Positions 1 to 6,397 of a stretch of 64,000 nucleotides of DNA are shown here, one piece after another. A program made the translations under genes and the position numbers. The notes below the pieces were generated by a model that saw nothing but the letters and a program-made list of their open reading frames with translations, was not told the origin of the DNA and did no database searches. The stretch comes from an uncultured Paraprevotella sp. (GTDB lineage Bacteria > Bacteroidota > Bacteroidia > Bacteroidales > Bacteroidaceae). The DNA lies in the NCBI GenBank assembly GCA_900546665.1, contig URDY01000014.1, positions 6,566 through 70,565 on the forward strand, in the 5' to 3' direction. Positions within the stretch are counted from its first letter, which is position 1; each line of letters opens with the position of its first letter.

Positions 1-40
1 TTGAATTTTATAAAGTTAATACTATGATTGTCTATTTTTT

Positions 41-331
41 TTAGGTATGTATCTGCCATCCGTGGAACGGTTCAAGTGTCACGGCAAAGGATTGGTCGGG
101 TATTCCGTGATAGAGCAGACCGCCTACAATGCCGATGCTTCCGTCTGGATAGCGTTGCGTGAAGCCGAACGAGTACGGTGCATGGTCATAATAGAGCGAG
201 ATTTCGCTTGGATGGTCTGGATTCTCCTCCCATTTTTTCAGTCTGTCCAGACAATTCTGGAGTGATGTGTCACCGATGGATTCGGCGTAACGCTTTACAT
301 TCTGGAAATGTTCTTCATTCAGGATTTTCAT
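41..331 (-). CDS. DUF4120-like small protein of a mobile element
   Basis: A 96-residue soluble protein with no signal peptide or membrane segment. It resembles from memory the DUF4120 proteins common on Bacteroidales conjugative elements, in particular the central YYDHAPYSFGF block and the GGLLYHGIPD block. Its molecular function is unknown. The ATG at 331 lies 44 nt from the left edge of the long hairpin at 375-559, the same arrangement as the genes starting at 13983 and 19073, so it is probably the first gene of an element operon reading out of the window to the left. Family assignment is moderately sure; function is not known. Confidence 0.7.
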   Translation of the reverse strand: MKILNEEHFQNVKRYAESIGDTSLQNCLDRLKKWEENPDHPSEISLYYDHAPYSFGFTQRYPDGSIGIVGGLLYHGIPDQSFAVTLEPFHGWQIHT

Positions 332-374
332 GACTCATTGTATTTTATCTGTTAAACACGTCCGGCTCCGGGAG

Positions 375-559
375 CCGGTATTTTTTATTTTTCACCTGCC
401 TGACTGTCCCGTGACCGTACCCGCAAGGTTTGGCGAAAGAAAATACCGCAGCCATCGGCGAGGATGATTTTCTTTCAGCCAACCCCATAGGGGCCTGACC
501 TTGTCCGGGTACGTTGGACACGGGACTACCTTTGCAGGGAGGAAAATAAAATATACAGG
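375..559. promoter_or_regulatory. Long structured hairpin, copy 1 (candidate ssDNA promoter)
   Basis: One of three copies of a large imperfect hairpin. Paired arms include GTCCCGTG/CACGGGAC, CGTACCCG/CGGGTACG and GAAAGAAAAT/ATTTTCTTTC. The core AATACCGCA ... GCGAGGATG is shared with the copies at 14011 and 19108, while the stems differ in sequence but keep pairing. The right arm carries CCTTG and, 23 nt further, TACCTTTG (about 527-534), a Bacteroidales -7 box. The matching left-arm bases do not pair with that box, so it would sit in a bubble. A GC-rich mini-hairpin, CCGGCT/AGCCGG (362-378), overlaps the left edge. Read as folded plus-strand DNA, transcription would leave the base toward the gene at 331. 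A 5'-leader RNA is the alternative. Confidence 0.75.
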
Positions 560-637
560 TTGTGTGTCGTTGTATTTTCTTGCAGGTATGTCGGTGAGAA
601 ACCCATTGATTTGTTCGTCTTTGACAAAGGAATGGTG

Positions 638-645
638 TACTTTTG
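638..645 (+). promoter_or_regulatory. Bacteroidales -7 box upstream of 667
   Basis: TACTTTTG matches TAnnTTTG and lies 21 nt before the ATG at 667. No TTTG sits exactly 20 nt upstream, so only the -7 half is convincing. Confidence 0.45.
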
Positions 646-666
646 CAAATCCTAATTTGAAAAATC

Positions 667-1011
667 ATGGAAGATTATATAAAGAAAGCTGCGGATGCTT
701 TCCTTGTGGAGCGTCCGTATGGTATGCGCGTGGATTACAGTAAGCGAGGATACGTGCTGTTCAACCGTAATCTCAATGTGTTGGGCAATGGGGAACATGC
801 CCGTCTGGAGGAACTGCCTCTGGAGGATTTTGATGTGGACGAGATTCCCCTGGAAGGTGAAATCATAAAGGAACATGCGGGTTTTATCGATGTGTTTTTC
901 TATTCGGATTGTACCAATCCCTATGCAGGGTATGTGCTGGATCTGAAGAAGCTCAAGGTCTATAACCAGTTTATCTATCCTTTGGCGATGGTGCTGAACA
1001 GAAAACTGTAA
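667..1011 (+). CDS. Hypothetical acidic protein of a mobile element
   Basis: A 114-residue acidic soluble protein that I do not recognise. It has no signal peptide, membrane segment or cysteine motif; the middle (about residues 40-65) is rich in Glu and Asp (EELPLEDFDVDEIPLEGE). The ATG at 667 is preceded by a good -7 promoter box at 638-645, which supports the start. It is the only plus-strand gene between hairpin copy 1 and the cassette array. In double-stranded DNA the TACCTTTG box of hairpin copy 1 points toward it. A strong inverted repeat follows at 1084-1130. Confidence 0.7.
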   Translation: MEDYIKKAADAFLVERPYGMRVDYSKRGYVLFNRNLNVLGNGEHARLEELPLEDFDVDEIPLEGEIIKEHAGFIDVFFYSDCTNPYAGYVLDLKKLKVYNQFIYPLAMVLNRKL

Positions 1012-1083
1012 TATGGAGCATTCCAGATAAAATATCCGGAGGCAATGTTTACTATTCAACTTGTTTCTCCATAGGTATAAGAA

Positions 1084-1130
1084 AACGAGAGGAAAGTTTA
1101 CGGATGACATGTAAATTCTCCTCTCGTTTA
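1084..1130 (+). terminator. Probable terminator after 667-1011
   Basis: Inverted repeat AACGAGAGGA ... TCCTCTCGTT, with GTTTAC and a GTAAAT-type complement inside it, followed by TTATTTTG. It closes the upstream plus-strand gene. Confidence 0.55.
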
Positions 1131-1212
1131 TTTTGTATCTCCCATACTCTGTTCATACAGCAACTATAAAACTGAAAAACAAGATGATAGATTCTTGCTA
1201 ATTATGAATGAC

Positions 1213-1231
1213 CTCCAAAAGGAGTTTTTTT
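1213..1231 (+). terminator. Short hairpin plus T-run
   Basis: CTCC-AAAA-GGAG followed by seven T residues. It is compact, just upstream of the array promoter, and would insulate the array from upstream transcription. The stem is short, so confidence is moderate. Confidence 0.4.
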
Positions 1232-1250
1232 CATAGAATTAAAGGTTTGT

Positions 1251-1283
1251 ATTGTATTGGTTACCAATAATTTTATATCTTTG
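1251..1283 (+). promoter_or_regulatory. Candidate promoter of the cassette array
   Basis: TTG at 1252-1254, then 21 nt, then TATCTTTG at 1276-1283: a good Bacteroidales -33/-7 pair. It is the only strong promoter between the terminators at 1084-1231 and the first cassette gene at 1484, so it could drive the array the way a Pc promoter drives integron cassettes. The roughly 200-nt leader after it holds only the small ORF at 1309-1422 and the first repeat site. Confidence 0.55.
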
Positions 1284-1308
1284 TTAGCGAACATATATCT
1301 TGCGTGTT

Positions 1309-1422
1309 ATGGATAACAACAGATGTGCTTGTATAGATATCAGGACAATGAGTGGTGCTGTATCGTATTTGTTTATAGTACCTACGAGATTCTGTAACTT
1401 TCATTTCACGGTTTATACTTAG
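1309..1422 (+). CDS. 37-codon leader ORF (doubtful)
   Basis: ATG at 1309 to TAG at 1420-1422, 37 residues, between the array promoter (1251-1283) and repeat site 0 (1424). It could be a leader peptide, a degraded cassette gene or chance. The stop falls 2 nt before the repeat site, as seen for true cassette ORFs in this array, which is the only argument for it. No family recognised. Confidence 0.2.
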   Translation: MDNNRCACIDIRTMSGAVSYLFIVPTRFCNFHFTVYT

Positions 1423-1423
1423 G

Positions 1424-1466
1424 AAAAATAACAGCCAAATTAGCTGTTAGCATAACATTAGCAGTC
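1424..1466 (+). repeat. attC-like site 0
   Basis: Left edge AAATAAC, perfect hairpin AACAGC/GCTGTT (1430-1435 and 1443-1448), right edge ATTAGCAGTC (1457-1466). The right edge opens cassette A and is complementary to that cassette's own end, GACTGCTAAC at 1931-1940. Confidence 0.65.
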
Positions 1467-1483
1467 AAAAAAATCATAGTAGT

Positions 1484-1939
1484 ATGGATAAAGAGCAATT
1501 CAAATCAATAGTTCATCCGATAATGAAAGCTAACGGCTTTCGTAGAAGGGGAAATTCATGGTACAAAACCATAGGTGAGTGTATAGTGTTGCTTAATCTA
1601 CAACATTCAAATTGGAGCAGCCTGTATTATATTAATTTAGCTTGTTTCTTGCGTAAGACAGACCCGTTGATGTTATTTCCGCAGGAATATAAATGTCCTA
1701 TTCGATGGAGAATTCCTAATAATGGGAAGCATGGAGAATCTTATCATGACATAACGGACTTGGAAAACAATATGAATGATAGAGACAGAGAAGAAGGAAT
1801 AGAGAATATTCTTAATGATTATTGTATTCCAGCTCTTAATAAAGTTGGTGTGATGTATGGTGTTGAATTACGGGAAGATGATGGCTCGTACAGTCCTCTT
1901 TTAGATTACGAGAATATTTTGAATGGGAATGACTGCTAA
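1484..1939 (+). CDS. DUF4304-like protein (cassette A)
   Basis: A 151-residue soluble protein. The N-terminus (IVHPIMKANGFRRRGNSWY, residues 10-28) matches the DUF4304 pattern of a 'G-F-+-+-+-G-N' motif followed by beta strands. DUF4304 proteins occur as orphan genes next to toxin-immunity loci, so an immunity role is plausible but inferred. The stop codon TAA (1937-1939) lies inside the left box of site 1 (GACTGCTAAC). Cassette A runs from TTAGCAGTC at site 0 to GACTGCTAA at site 1, and these ends are perfectly complementary over 9 nt. Confidence 0.8.
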   Translation: MDKEQFKSIVHPIMKANGFRRRGNSWYKTIGECIVLLNLQHSNWSSLYYINLACFLRKTDPLMLFPQEYKCPIRWRIPNNGKHGESYHDITDLENNMNDRDREEGIENILNDYCIPALNKVGVMYGVELREDDGSYSPLLDYENILNGNDC

Positions 1940-1990
1940 CAAACACCTGTGCCACCTAACGGCGGCAAGTTGCCAAACATTATCGACCTA
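1931..1990 (+). repeat. attC-like site 1
   Basis: Left box GACTGCTAACAAAC, hairpin TGCC-A-CC-TAAC-GG-C-GGCA, then GCCAAACA and right box TTATCGACCTA. The left box pairs with the opening of cassette A (1457-1466). The right box pairs with the end of cassette B (2674-2685). Confidence 0.7.
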
Positions 1991-2001
1991 AAAATAAAGA
2001 G

Positions 2002-2676
2002 ATGAAACCAAGAGATATATTTATAAAAGCTTGTAATGAGATAGCTGTTCCTTTTTTAGAAAGAGGCTTTAAGTCCTCCAAAAATGGACAATGCTTGAAA
2101 AGGATTTCAAAAGATAAAGATTTGACTTTTGAAATTTGGTTCCGTTCAAGTGTATATAATACATCTTGTAGTGTGACTATATATCCATTGATTACGATAA
2201 CCAGTAAGAGTTTGAAAAAATGGGTGCAGGAAGAGAGGCTCAATATCAATAATGATGATTTAGTATATCATAATCATATTGGCTACCTGTCACCAATAAA
2301 TGAGTATAAATCTTGGAATCTTTCGGGATTAAGCTATACTATATCCGTAAAAACAATTATTGATTTGCTTGAAAAGTATGCTTGTCCCATATTTGATATG
2401 TTTGAGAATAGACAAACTGCAATTGATTTTATTACACAACATGGATGTTGCTTCAATCAATACACTAAAGACTCTCTCCATGCTCTGCCATATATGTTGA
2501 GATACGGAGAAAAGGAACAAGCTGAAAACTACTTAAATCACTACATACATTCAAATAAATGTCGAAATAGGTTTCTAAAAGCCTACTCTCAATTAGAAAA
2601 GAATGAAGTAATTGATTGTGGTTTAGACAAGTGTTTCGTAATACTTGCGTTTAATCAAAAATTAAAAATAAAGTAG
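2002..2676 (+). CDS. DUF4304-like protein (cassette B)
   Basis: A 224-residue soluble protein. Residues 1-75 carry the DUF4304-like pattern (IAVPFLERGFKSSKNGQC) as in cassette A, but with low sequence identity, so this is not a recent duplicate. The C-terminal half is helical, with no motif I recognise. The stop TAG (2674-2676) is part of the left box of site 2 (TAGGTCGATAAC). Cassette B opens with TTATCGACCTA at site 1 and closes with TAGGTCGATAA, an 11-nt perfect complement. Likely an orphan immunity protein by context. Confidence 0.78.
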   Translation: MKPRDIFIKACNEIAVPFLERGFKSSKNGQCLKRISKDKDLTFEIWFRSSVYNTSCSVTIYPLITITSKSLKKWVQEERLNINNDDLVYHNHIGYLSPINEYKSWNLSGLSYTISVKTIIDLLEKYACPIFDMFENRQTAIDFITQHGCCFNQYTKDSLHALPYMLRYGEKEQAENYLNHYIHSNKCRNRFLKAYSQLEKNEVIDCGLDKCFVILAFNQKLKIK

Positions 2677-2733
2677 GTCGATAACAAACAGATGAAACTG
2701 TGAAGGTGGTTTATCTGCCGAACATTATTGATG
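2674..2733 (+). repeat. attC-like site 2
   Basis: Left box TAGGTCGATAACAAAC, stem CAGAT/ATCTG plus AAAC/GTTT, then GCCGAACA and right box TTATTGATG. The right box overlaps the first start codon of cassette C (2731). Confidence 0.7.
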
Positions 2734-3168
2734 TATATGAATGAACAAGAATTAATACCTAAAAATAAATTTGATTTAGATGCAGCCAAACGTCTTTTAG
2801 AGGCAACACCTGAATAGGTTTCGGTTGTTGCGTTCTCTCTATTAGAATGGATTGCAGACATGAATTGGCCTGTTGCATTAGAGATTATTCATGTATTGCC
2901 TAAATTTTACAAAGAACTATTACCGAGCATTGAACAAATATTGATTAACCAAAAGAATGGTGCCATTTGGAAATATTGGATTATCAGTCAGCTTTTAATC
3001 CAGTTTCCTAAAGAAAGTCTTATAAACCTTCTGCCGATCATACAAAAGTATGCTGACAGTATTCCCAATAACGAAGATGAAGAAGATTTGAAAGAATCAG
3101 CATTAGATTTTTTAGATTGGTACAATAAAAAAGAATGTTCATCAATAACAAACAGCACTACCGCTTAA
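2731..3168 (+). pseudogene. DUF5071-like gene with in-frame amber stop (cassette C)
   Basis: Reading from ATG 2731 gives a DUF5071-type protein of about 145 codons: 'LIPKNKFD' near the start, then LEWIADMNWPVA and WKYWIISQLL. Codon 29 is TAG (2815-2817); the frame continues open on both sides, and homology-like sequence spans the stop. An ATG at 2860 could restart translation but would lose the first 43 residues. So this is a nonsense-mutated cassette gene, or one needing readthrough. The reading frame runs into site 3 and ends at 3168, so the last residues (SITNSTTA) are encoded by the recombination site itself. Confidence 0.75.
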
Positions 3169-3195
3169 AACGGAACGCTGCCAAACATTATAAAC
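3140..3195 (+). repeat. attC-like site 3
   Basis: Left box CATCAATAACAAA, stem CAGC ... CCG/CGG ... GCTG, then CCAAACA and right box TTATAAAC. The left box is complementary to the opening of cassette C (TTATTGATG, 9 nt). The core is nearly identical to site 5. Confidence 0.7.
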
Positions 3196-3198
3196 AAT

Positions 3199-3780
3199 AT
3201 GAAGACTATAACTATATCACTTATACTGTTATTTGTATTTCAGACCGTATATAGTCAAAAATATTCATATACGGACACGGACATTATTGTTTGTGATGGA
3301 GATAGCACCTATCTTTTCAAAAACATATTATACCCTTCTGTATCATATTTTATGAGTTGTGATAGTTTGAATCCAGATTTGGCTTACATACATTACGAAA
3401 ATTGGGCATCTTCAAGAAAAACAGAGTCGATCTTGCAAATTAAATATGAGAAAGGGAGCCTGTATGTCGTAAGTGAGCTTTTACAAATAAATATGTCCCC
3501 CGAAATAGAAAAGTACGGAACAGCCCCGATATTCTTGATTACTGGCAATCGTAAAATAGAATGTAGTGGCTTGCCGTTGTCGGATACTGGCATTATTGAC
3601 TGGACGAAATATCACAACTTGGAGGAAAACGAAAAAAGGTGCTTGGTATTTGACAAAAGAATGACATTCAAAAAAGAACTGTTCTTTAATCAAAAGTTGG
3701 TGTTTGATGAAAGACTTTTCAGGCTGATAAGTGAAATAAAACAGAATGAAGTTTATAACAAGTGGCTCAACCTCTCCTGA
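3199..3780 (+). CDS. Secreted hypothetical protein (cassette D)
   Basis: A 193-residue protein with a clear Sec signal peptide (ITISLILLFVFQTVYSQ, cleavage around residue 19-20), so probably periplasmic. The mature part is beta-rich with no family I recognise. The TGA stop (3778-3780) lies inside site 4. Cassette ends TTATAAAC (3188-3195) and GTTTATAA (3751-3758) are perfect complements. A periplasmic immunity role is inferred only from the array context. Confidence 0.72.
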   Translation: MKTITISLILLFVFQTVYSQKYSYTDTDIIVCDGDSTYLFKNILYPSVSYFMSCDSLNPDLAYIHYENWASSRKTESILQIKYEKGSLYVVSELLQINMSPEIEKYGTAPIFLITGNRKIECSGLPLSDTGIIDWTKYHNLEENEKRCLVFDKRMTFKKELFFNQKLVFDERLFRLISEIKQNEVYNKWLNLS

Positions 3781-3810
3781 AAAGGCCGGTTATCTGCCAG
3801 ACATAAGATA
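3751..3810 (+). repeat. attC-like site 4
   Basis: Left box GTTTATAACAAG, nested stems TGGC/GCCA, AACC/GGTT and CCT/AGG around a GAAA loop, right edge AGACATAAG. The right box departs from the TTAT consensus and does not pair with the end of cassette E. Confidence 0.6.
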
Positions 3811-3819
3811 AATAAGAAA

Positions 3820-4425
3820 ATGAGAATACCTATCATAATCCTGCTTTTAGCAAGCCTGTTTGCCGCAAGTTGCGGAGAGCCGCCCATGCCGCCGGGCGAC
3901 GAGGAAATGATACGCCACTTCGCCACGCACGAAGCGGCGTTCTGCAAGGTGTGCGAAATCATGGCAGAGAGTTCAGATGGTAGTTTTCACTACCCGCCAC
4001 TCTCTCCTGACAGAATCATTATACTTGAATCAACAGAGCAAAGCGATACATCCTATGAATCAAATGACGAACAAGACATCCCGGTATATGGACTGTTAAA
4101 GCCAGACCGAATCCTACTCGACTCCCTGTTGTCAGAAATTGGATGTGGTTTCGTCTTGGTTGACCGCAGAGAATGGGAAACAGCGGATTCGATATATATG
4201 AGCCTCGTTATACCGTACTATTCCCACAACATCGTGGATGCGGAAACATCCAAAAGTTTCGTTTACGATCCAGGACTGAGAAGTTACCGGGACATCCGTA
4301 TCACAGAACACGGCGACCTGAACGAGATCTACCGCAGGACGTACAACGACACCACGCTGTACAAGCCTATCAAGGAAGACTGGTACATCAAGTTAGACCA
4401 TTTGCTATTTAGAAAAAACAGCTAA
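3820..4425 (+). CDS. Lipoprotein, hypothetical (cassette E)
   Basis: A 201-residue protein with a lipoprotein signal: hydrophobic IIILLLASLFAAS followed by Cys at about residue 18. It is therefore probably a periplasm-facing lipoprotein. The mature protein is acidic and unrecognised. Its GC content looks higher than that of its neighbours over the first 150 nt (cgccgcccatgccgccgg), consistent with a separate origin for this unit. The stop TAA (4423-4425) lies inside site 5. Confidence 0.7.
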   Translation: MRIPIIILLLASLFAASCGEPPMPPGDEEMIRHFATHEAAFCKVCEIMAESSDGSFHYPPLSPDRIIILESTEQSDTSYESNDEQDIPVYGLLKPDRILLDSLLSEIGCGFVLVDRREWETADSIYMSLVIPYYSHNIVDAETSKSFVYDPGLRSYRDIRITEHGDLNEIYRRTYNDTTLYKPIKEDWYIKLDHLLFRKNS

Positions 4426-4475
4426 CAACAAACAGCACTACCGCTTAAAGCGGAACGTTGGCAAACGAACAAACA
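4418..4475 (+). repeat. attC-like site 5
   Basis: AACAAACAGCACTACCGCTT followed by AAAGCGGAACGTTGG: the same core as site 3 with changes that keep pairing (CCGC/GCGG; CAGC/GTTG). The outer boxes diverge (left GCTAACAACAAAC, right CGAACAAAC). Confidence 0.62.
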
Positions 4476-4489
4476 ATATTGATAGGAAT

Positions 4490-5080
4490 ATGACGAGATC
4501 CAAGTTCTTTTATTTTATTCTTAGTATTCATGTACTATGTGGAATATTGGGATTGATGATTCTAAGTTTCGTAGATGAATATGACCGAATACGCTGGAGT
4601 ATTGGTGATATTCTACGTTCATTGTTTTTCCTTACTCCTTTTGTCTTGATTTTCTGTGTGCCCCCAAAAAATCCGACATGGAGCAAAGTCTGTATGCGCA
4701 TTTATTCGGGAGTATATATATTGCCATTCGTCATTTTTCCTCCATTATGGTGGATATTGTTCAATTTTGACCATGTTATTGCTGAGAATGAACAGTATAT
4801 TATTCGTTTTCATAAAGATGTAGGCGGAGGTCGTGATTATTATGAACAAAAAAGTATCTATAAAAAAAGTGGAATCTTAGAGAAATATGTAGGGTGTTTT
4901 GACTGCTACGGCTCTGGTGTGTATTATGAGTTGAACCAGTTGGAGTATGATGTAAAAAAATTTAAGATTGATAAAATGACATTTACAGGAAAAGTGCTCT
5001 TGAAACGAAATGTAGACGGGCAAATTGTAACTAAAGACACGCTTATTGTTTGTCCGATTTTTAAAGATGCTCCTTATTGA
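4490..5080 (+). CDS. Membrane protein, hypothetical (cassette F)
   Basis: A 196-residue protein with three predicted membrane segments (about residues 7-28, 42-58 and 70-90) and a soluble C-terminal domain of roughly 100 residues. I do not recognise the family. The TGA stop (5078-5080) touches the left edge of site 6. An inner-membrane immunity protein is one possibility by context. Confidence 0.68.
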   Translation: MTRSKFFYFILSIHVLCGILGLMILSFVDEYDRIRWSIGDILRSLFFLTPFVLIFCVPPKNPTWSKVCMRIYSGVYILPFVIFPPLWWILFNFDHVIAENEQYIIRFHKDVGGGRDYYEQKSIYKKSGILEKYVGCFDCYGSGVYYELNQLEYDVKKFKIDKMTFTGKVLLKRNVDGQIVTKDTLIVCPIFKDAPY

Positions 5081-5142
5081 TTGAGTTTACAACGAAGTAG
5101 GGCCAACAGCTGAACGTTGTTCCTCACCAAACATTATCAATC
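5077..5142 (+). repeat. attC-like site 6
   Basis: Left edge TATTGATTGAGTTTACAAC, stems AGG/CCT and CAAC/GTTG, then ACCAAACA and right box TTATCAATC. TGATTG on the left and CAATCA on the right are also complementary across the site. Confidence 0.58.
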
Positions 5143-5152
5143 AGAAGAAACG

Positions 5153-5419
5153 ATGAAAGTAACAATAAACAAAACACATATATTGCTCCCTGTTGCAGGT
5201 TTTGTGACGGGTGGCTTATATGTGCTTCTATATGCTTTTATCGATTATTGCGATACTGCACCTTTGGATGAGTCTTTTTATGATATAATATCCCAAATAC
5301 TATCTCACAATGATGTGAGATTGGTTATTTATTTGTGGGGATTCATTGGATTTACTTTAGGATGTATTGCAAATCTTTTGATCGGTTTTCTTCAAAAACA
5401 TATTAAACGAGCTAAATAA
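5153..5419 (+). CDS. Small membrane protein (cassette G)
   Basis: 88 residues from the ATG at 5153. An in-frame upstream start at 5117 would read through site 6, so the later start is preferred. Two membrane segments are visible (about residues 8-28 and 58-78) with a short acidic loop between them. No family recognised. The TAA stop (5417-5419) is immediately followed by site 7. Confidence 0.62.
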   Translation: MKVTINKTHILLPVAGFVTGGLYVLLYAFIDYCDTAPLDESFYDIISQILSHNDVRLVIYLWGFIGFTLGCIANLLIGFLQKHIKRAK

Positions 5420-5420
5420 T

Positions 5421-5475
5421 GGTAGATAACAAGTGGCTGAATTTCCCCTGAAAGGTTTTTACCAACAAAACAAGA
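5421..5475 (+). repeat. attC-like site 7
   Basis: GGTAGATAACAAGTGGCTG, stem CCT-GAA-AGG and outer TGG/CCA, then ACCAACAAAA. It is the same class as site 4. The right box is degenerate, and no convincing site follows the next gene (5485-5889), so the array may decay here. Confidence 0.5.
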
Positions 5476-5484
5476 AATATAACA

Positions 5485-5889
5485 ATGACTGCAAGATTGA
5501 GACGACATAAAGGAATGATAATCATAGCCATTATAGTGGTTCTTGTATTGTTTGGATGGCTATATCGGGAACTTCATCCGACAATTGTTTTTCATAGCCC
5601 ACAAGAGAGCAAATATCTGGGGAAAGTATCAGGAACAGACGGCAGCATAGAAAAGCTATACATTAAAGACCATACAGTAAAGTACAGACTACCGTATATA
5701 TGGGAGTGGCAAGAAGATGATGAAGTGGCAATTTTCATAAACAATTATGGAGATGTCATTCACAAAGAGGATTTATGCTTTTGGAAGCTGGATGTCTATC
5801 TGGACGAAAACAATTGCCGCCTAAACCAACGCACGACAGAATACTGTTATGGTTTACGTCGTATTTTGCAGTTCCAAACGGATAAGTAG
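5485..5889 (+). CDS. Single-pass membrane protein (cassette H)
   Basis: A 134-residue protein with an N-terminal membrane anchor (IIIAIIVVLVLFGWLY, about residues 11-27) preceded by basic residues, so the C-terminal 105 residues should face the periplasm. The soluble part is unrecognised. It follows site 7 directly. The interval after it (5890-5946) holds no clear hairpin site. Confidence 0.65.
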   Translation: MTARLRRHKGMIIIAIIVVLVLFGWLYRELHPTIVFHSPQESKYLGKVSGTDGSIEKLYIKDHTVKYRLPYIWEWQEDDEVAIFINNYGDVIHKEDLCFWKLDVYLDENNCRLNQRTTEYCYGLRRILQFQTDK

Positions 5890-5946
5890 GTGATGGCTTT
5901 CTCTTAAATATTTTGAACGATGGCTATTGATTGAGAACCTTTATAA

Positions 5947-6324
5947 ATGAATAGTGGTATGAAAAAATATATACCTGCCATACTAAGTATAATATTCTGC
6001 ATAGTGTATTGCCTTTGCATCAGTCTGGTCAATATATACAGACCGATTGTACACATGGATATTTCAATAGGAATCCTTTTGCGGTTAAGTGTAATAGTCA
6101 TGTTCCTTACTTTATTGATAGGAATGCTAATAGTACAATTCATTAAAAAGAAATATTCAGCAGTAATTCCCGTAATCATACCAATTGTATTATGGGGTTC
6201 TTATATGAAGTTATTTCCTTACCGCTCGTTTATCTATATGGGAATATCCATCCTGATCTATTTCACATACATATCTATCTTATGGCACTTTGGGAAAGTG
6301 AATAAGCAGATTAAGTATAAATAA
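5947..6324 (+). CDS. Multi-pass membrane protein, hypothetical
   Basis: A 125-residue, very hydrophobic protein with about four membrane segments (roughly residues 7-25, 35-57, 62-82 and 90-110). An in-frame ATG at 5959 is an equally good start. No family recognised. It lies at the decayed right end of the array with the same strand and AT-rich composition as the cassettes. Confidence 0.6.
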   Translation: MNSGMKKYIPAILSIIFCIVYCLCISLVNIYRPIVHMDISIGILLRLSVIVMFLTLLIGMLIVQFIKKKYSAVIPVIIPIVLWGSYMKLFPYRSFIYMGISILIYFTYISILWHFGKVNKQIKYK

Positions 6325-6397
6325 GTACTTTATGAAATTGGCTATGTCTCAGATAATAACAATAAAGATGAATAATATAAAGAACATTTCAAAGCAT

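Noticed and set aside
375..559. Hairpin copy 1 as a simple rho-independent terminator
   Set aside because: The fold is far larger than a terminator, has a conserved core in three places and contains a promoter box; only the small CCGGCT/AGCCGG hairpin at its edge is terminator-like.
501..743. Plus-strand ORF of 80 codons
   Set aside because: It overlaps hairpin copy 1 and the start of the 667 gene, with no protein-like features.
5890..5946. Possible attC-like site 8
   Set aside because: It contains TATTGATTGAG like the edge of site 6, but no stem and no CCAAACA-type right edge.
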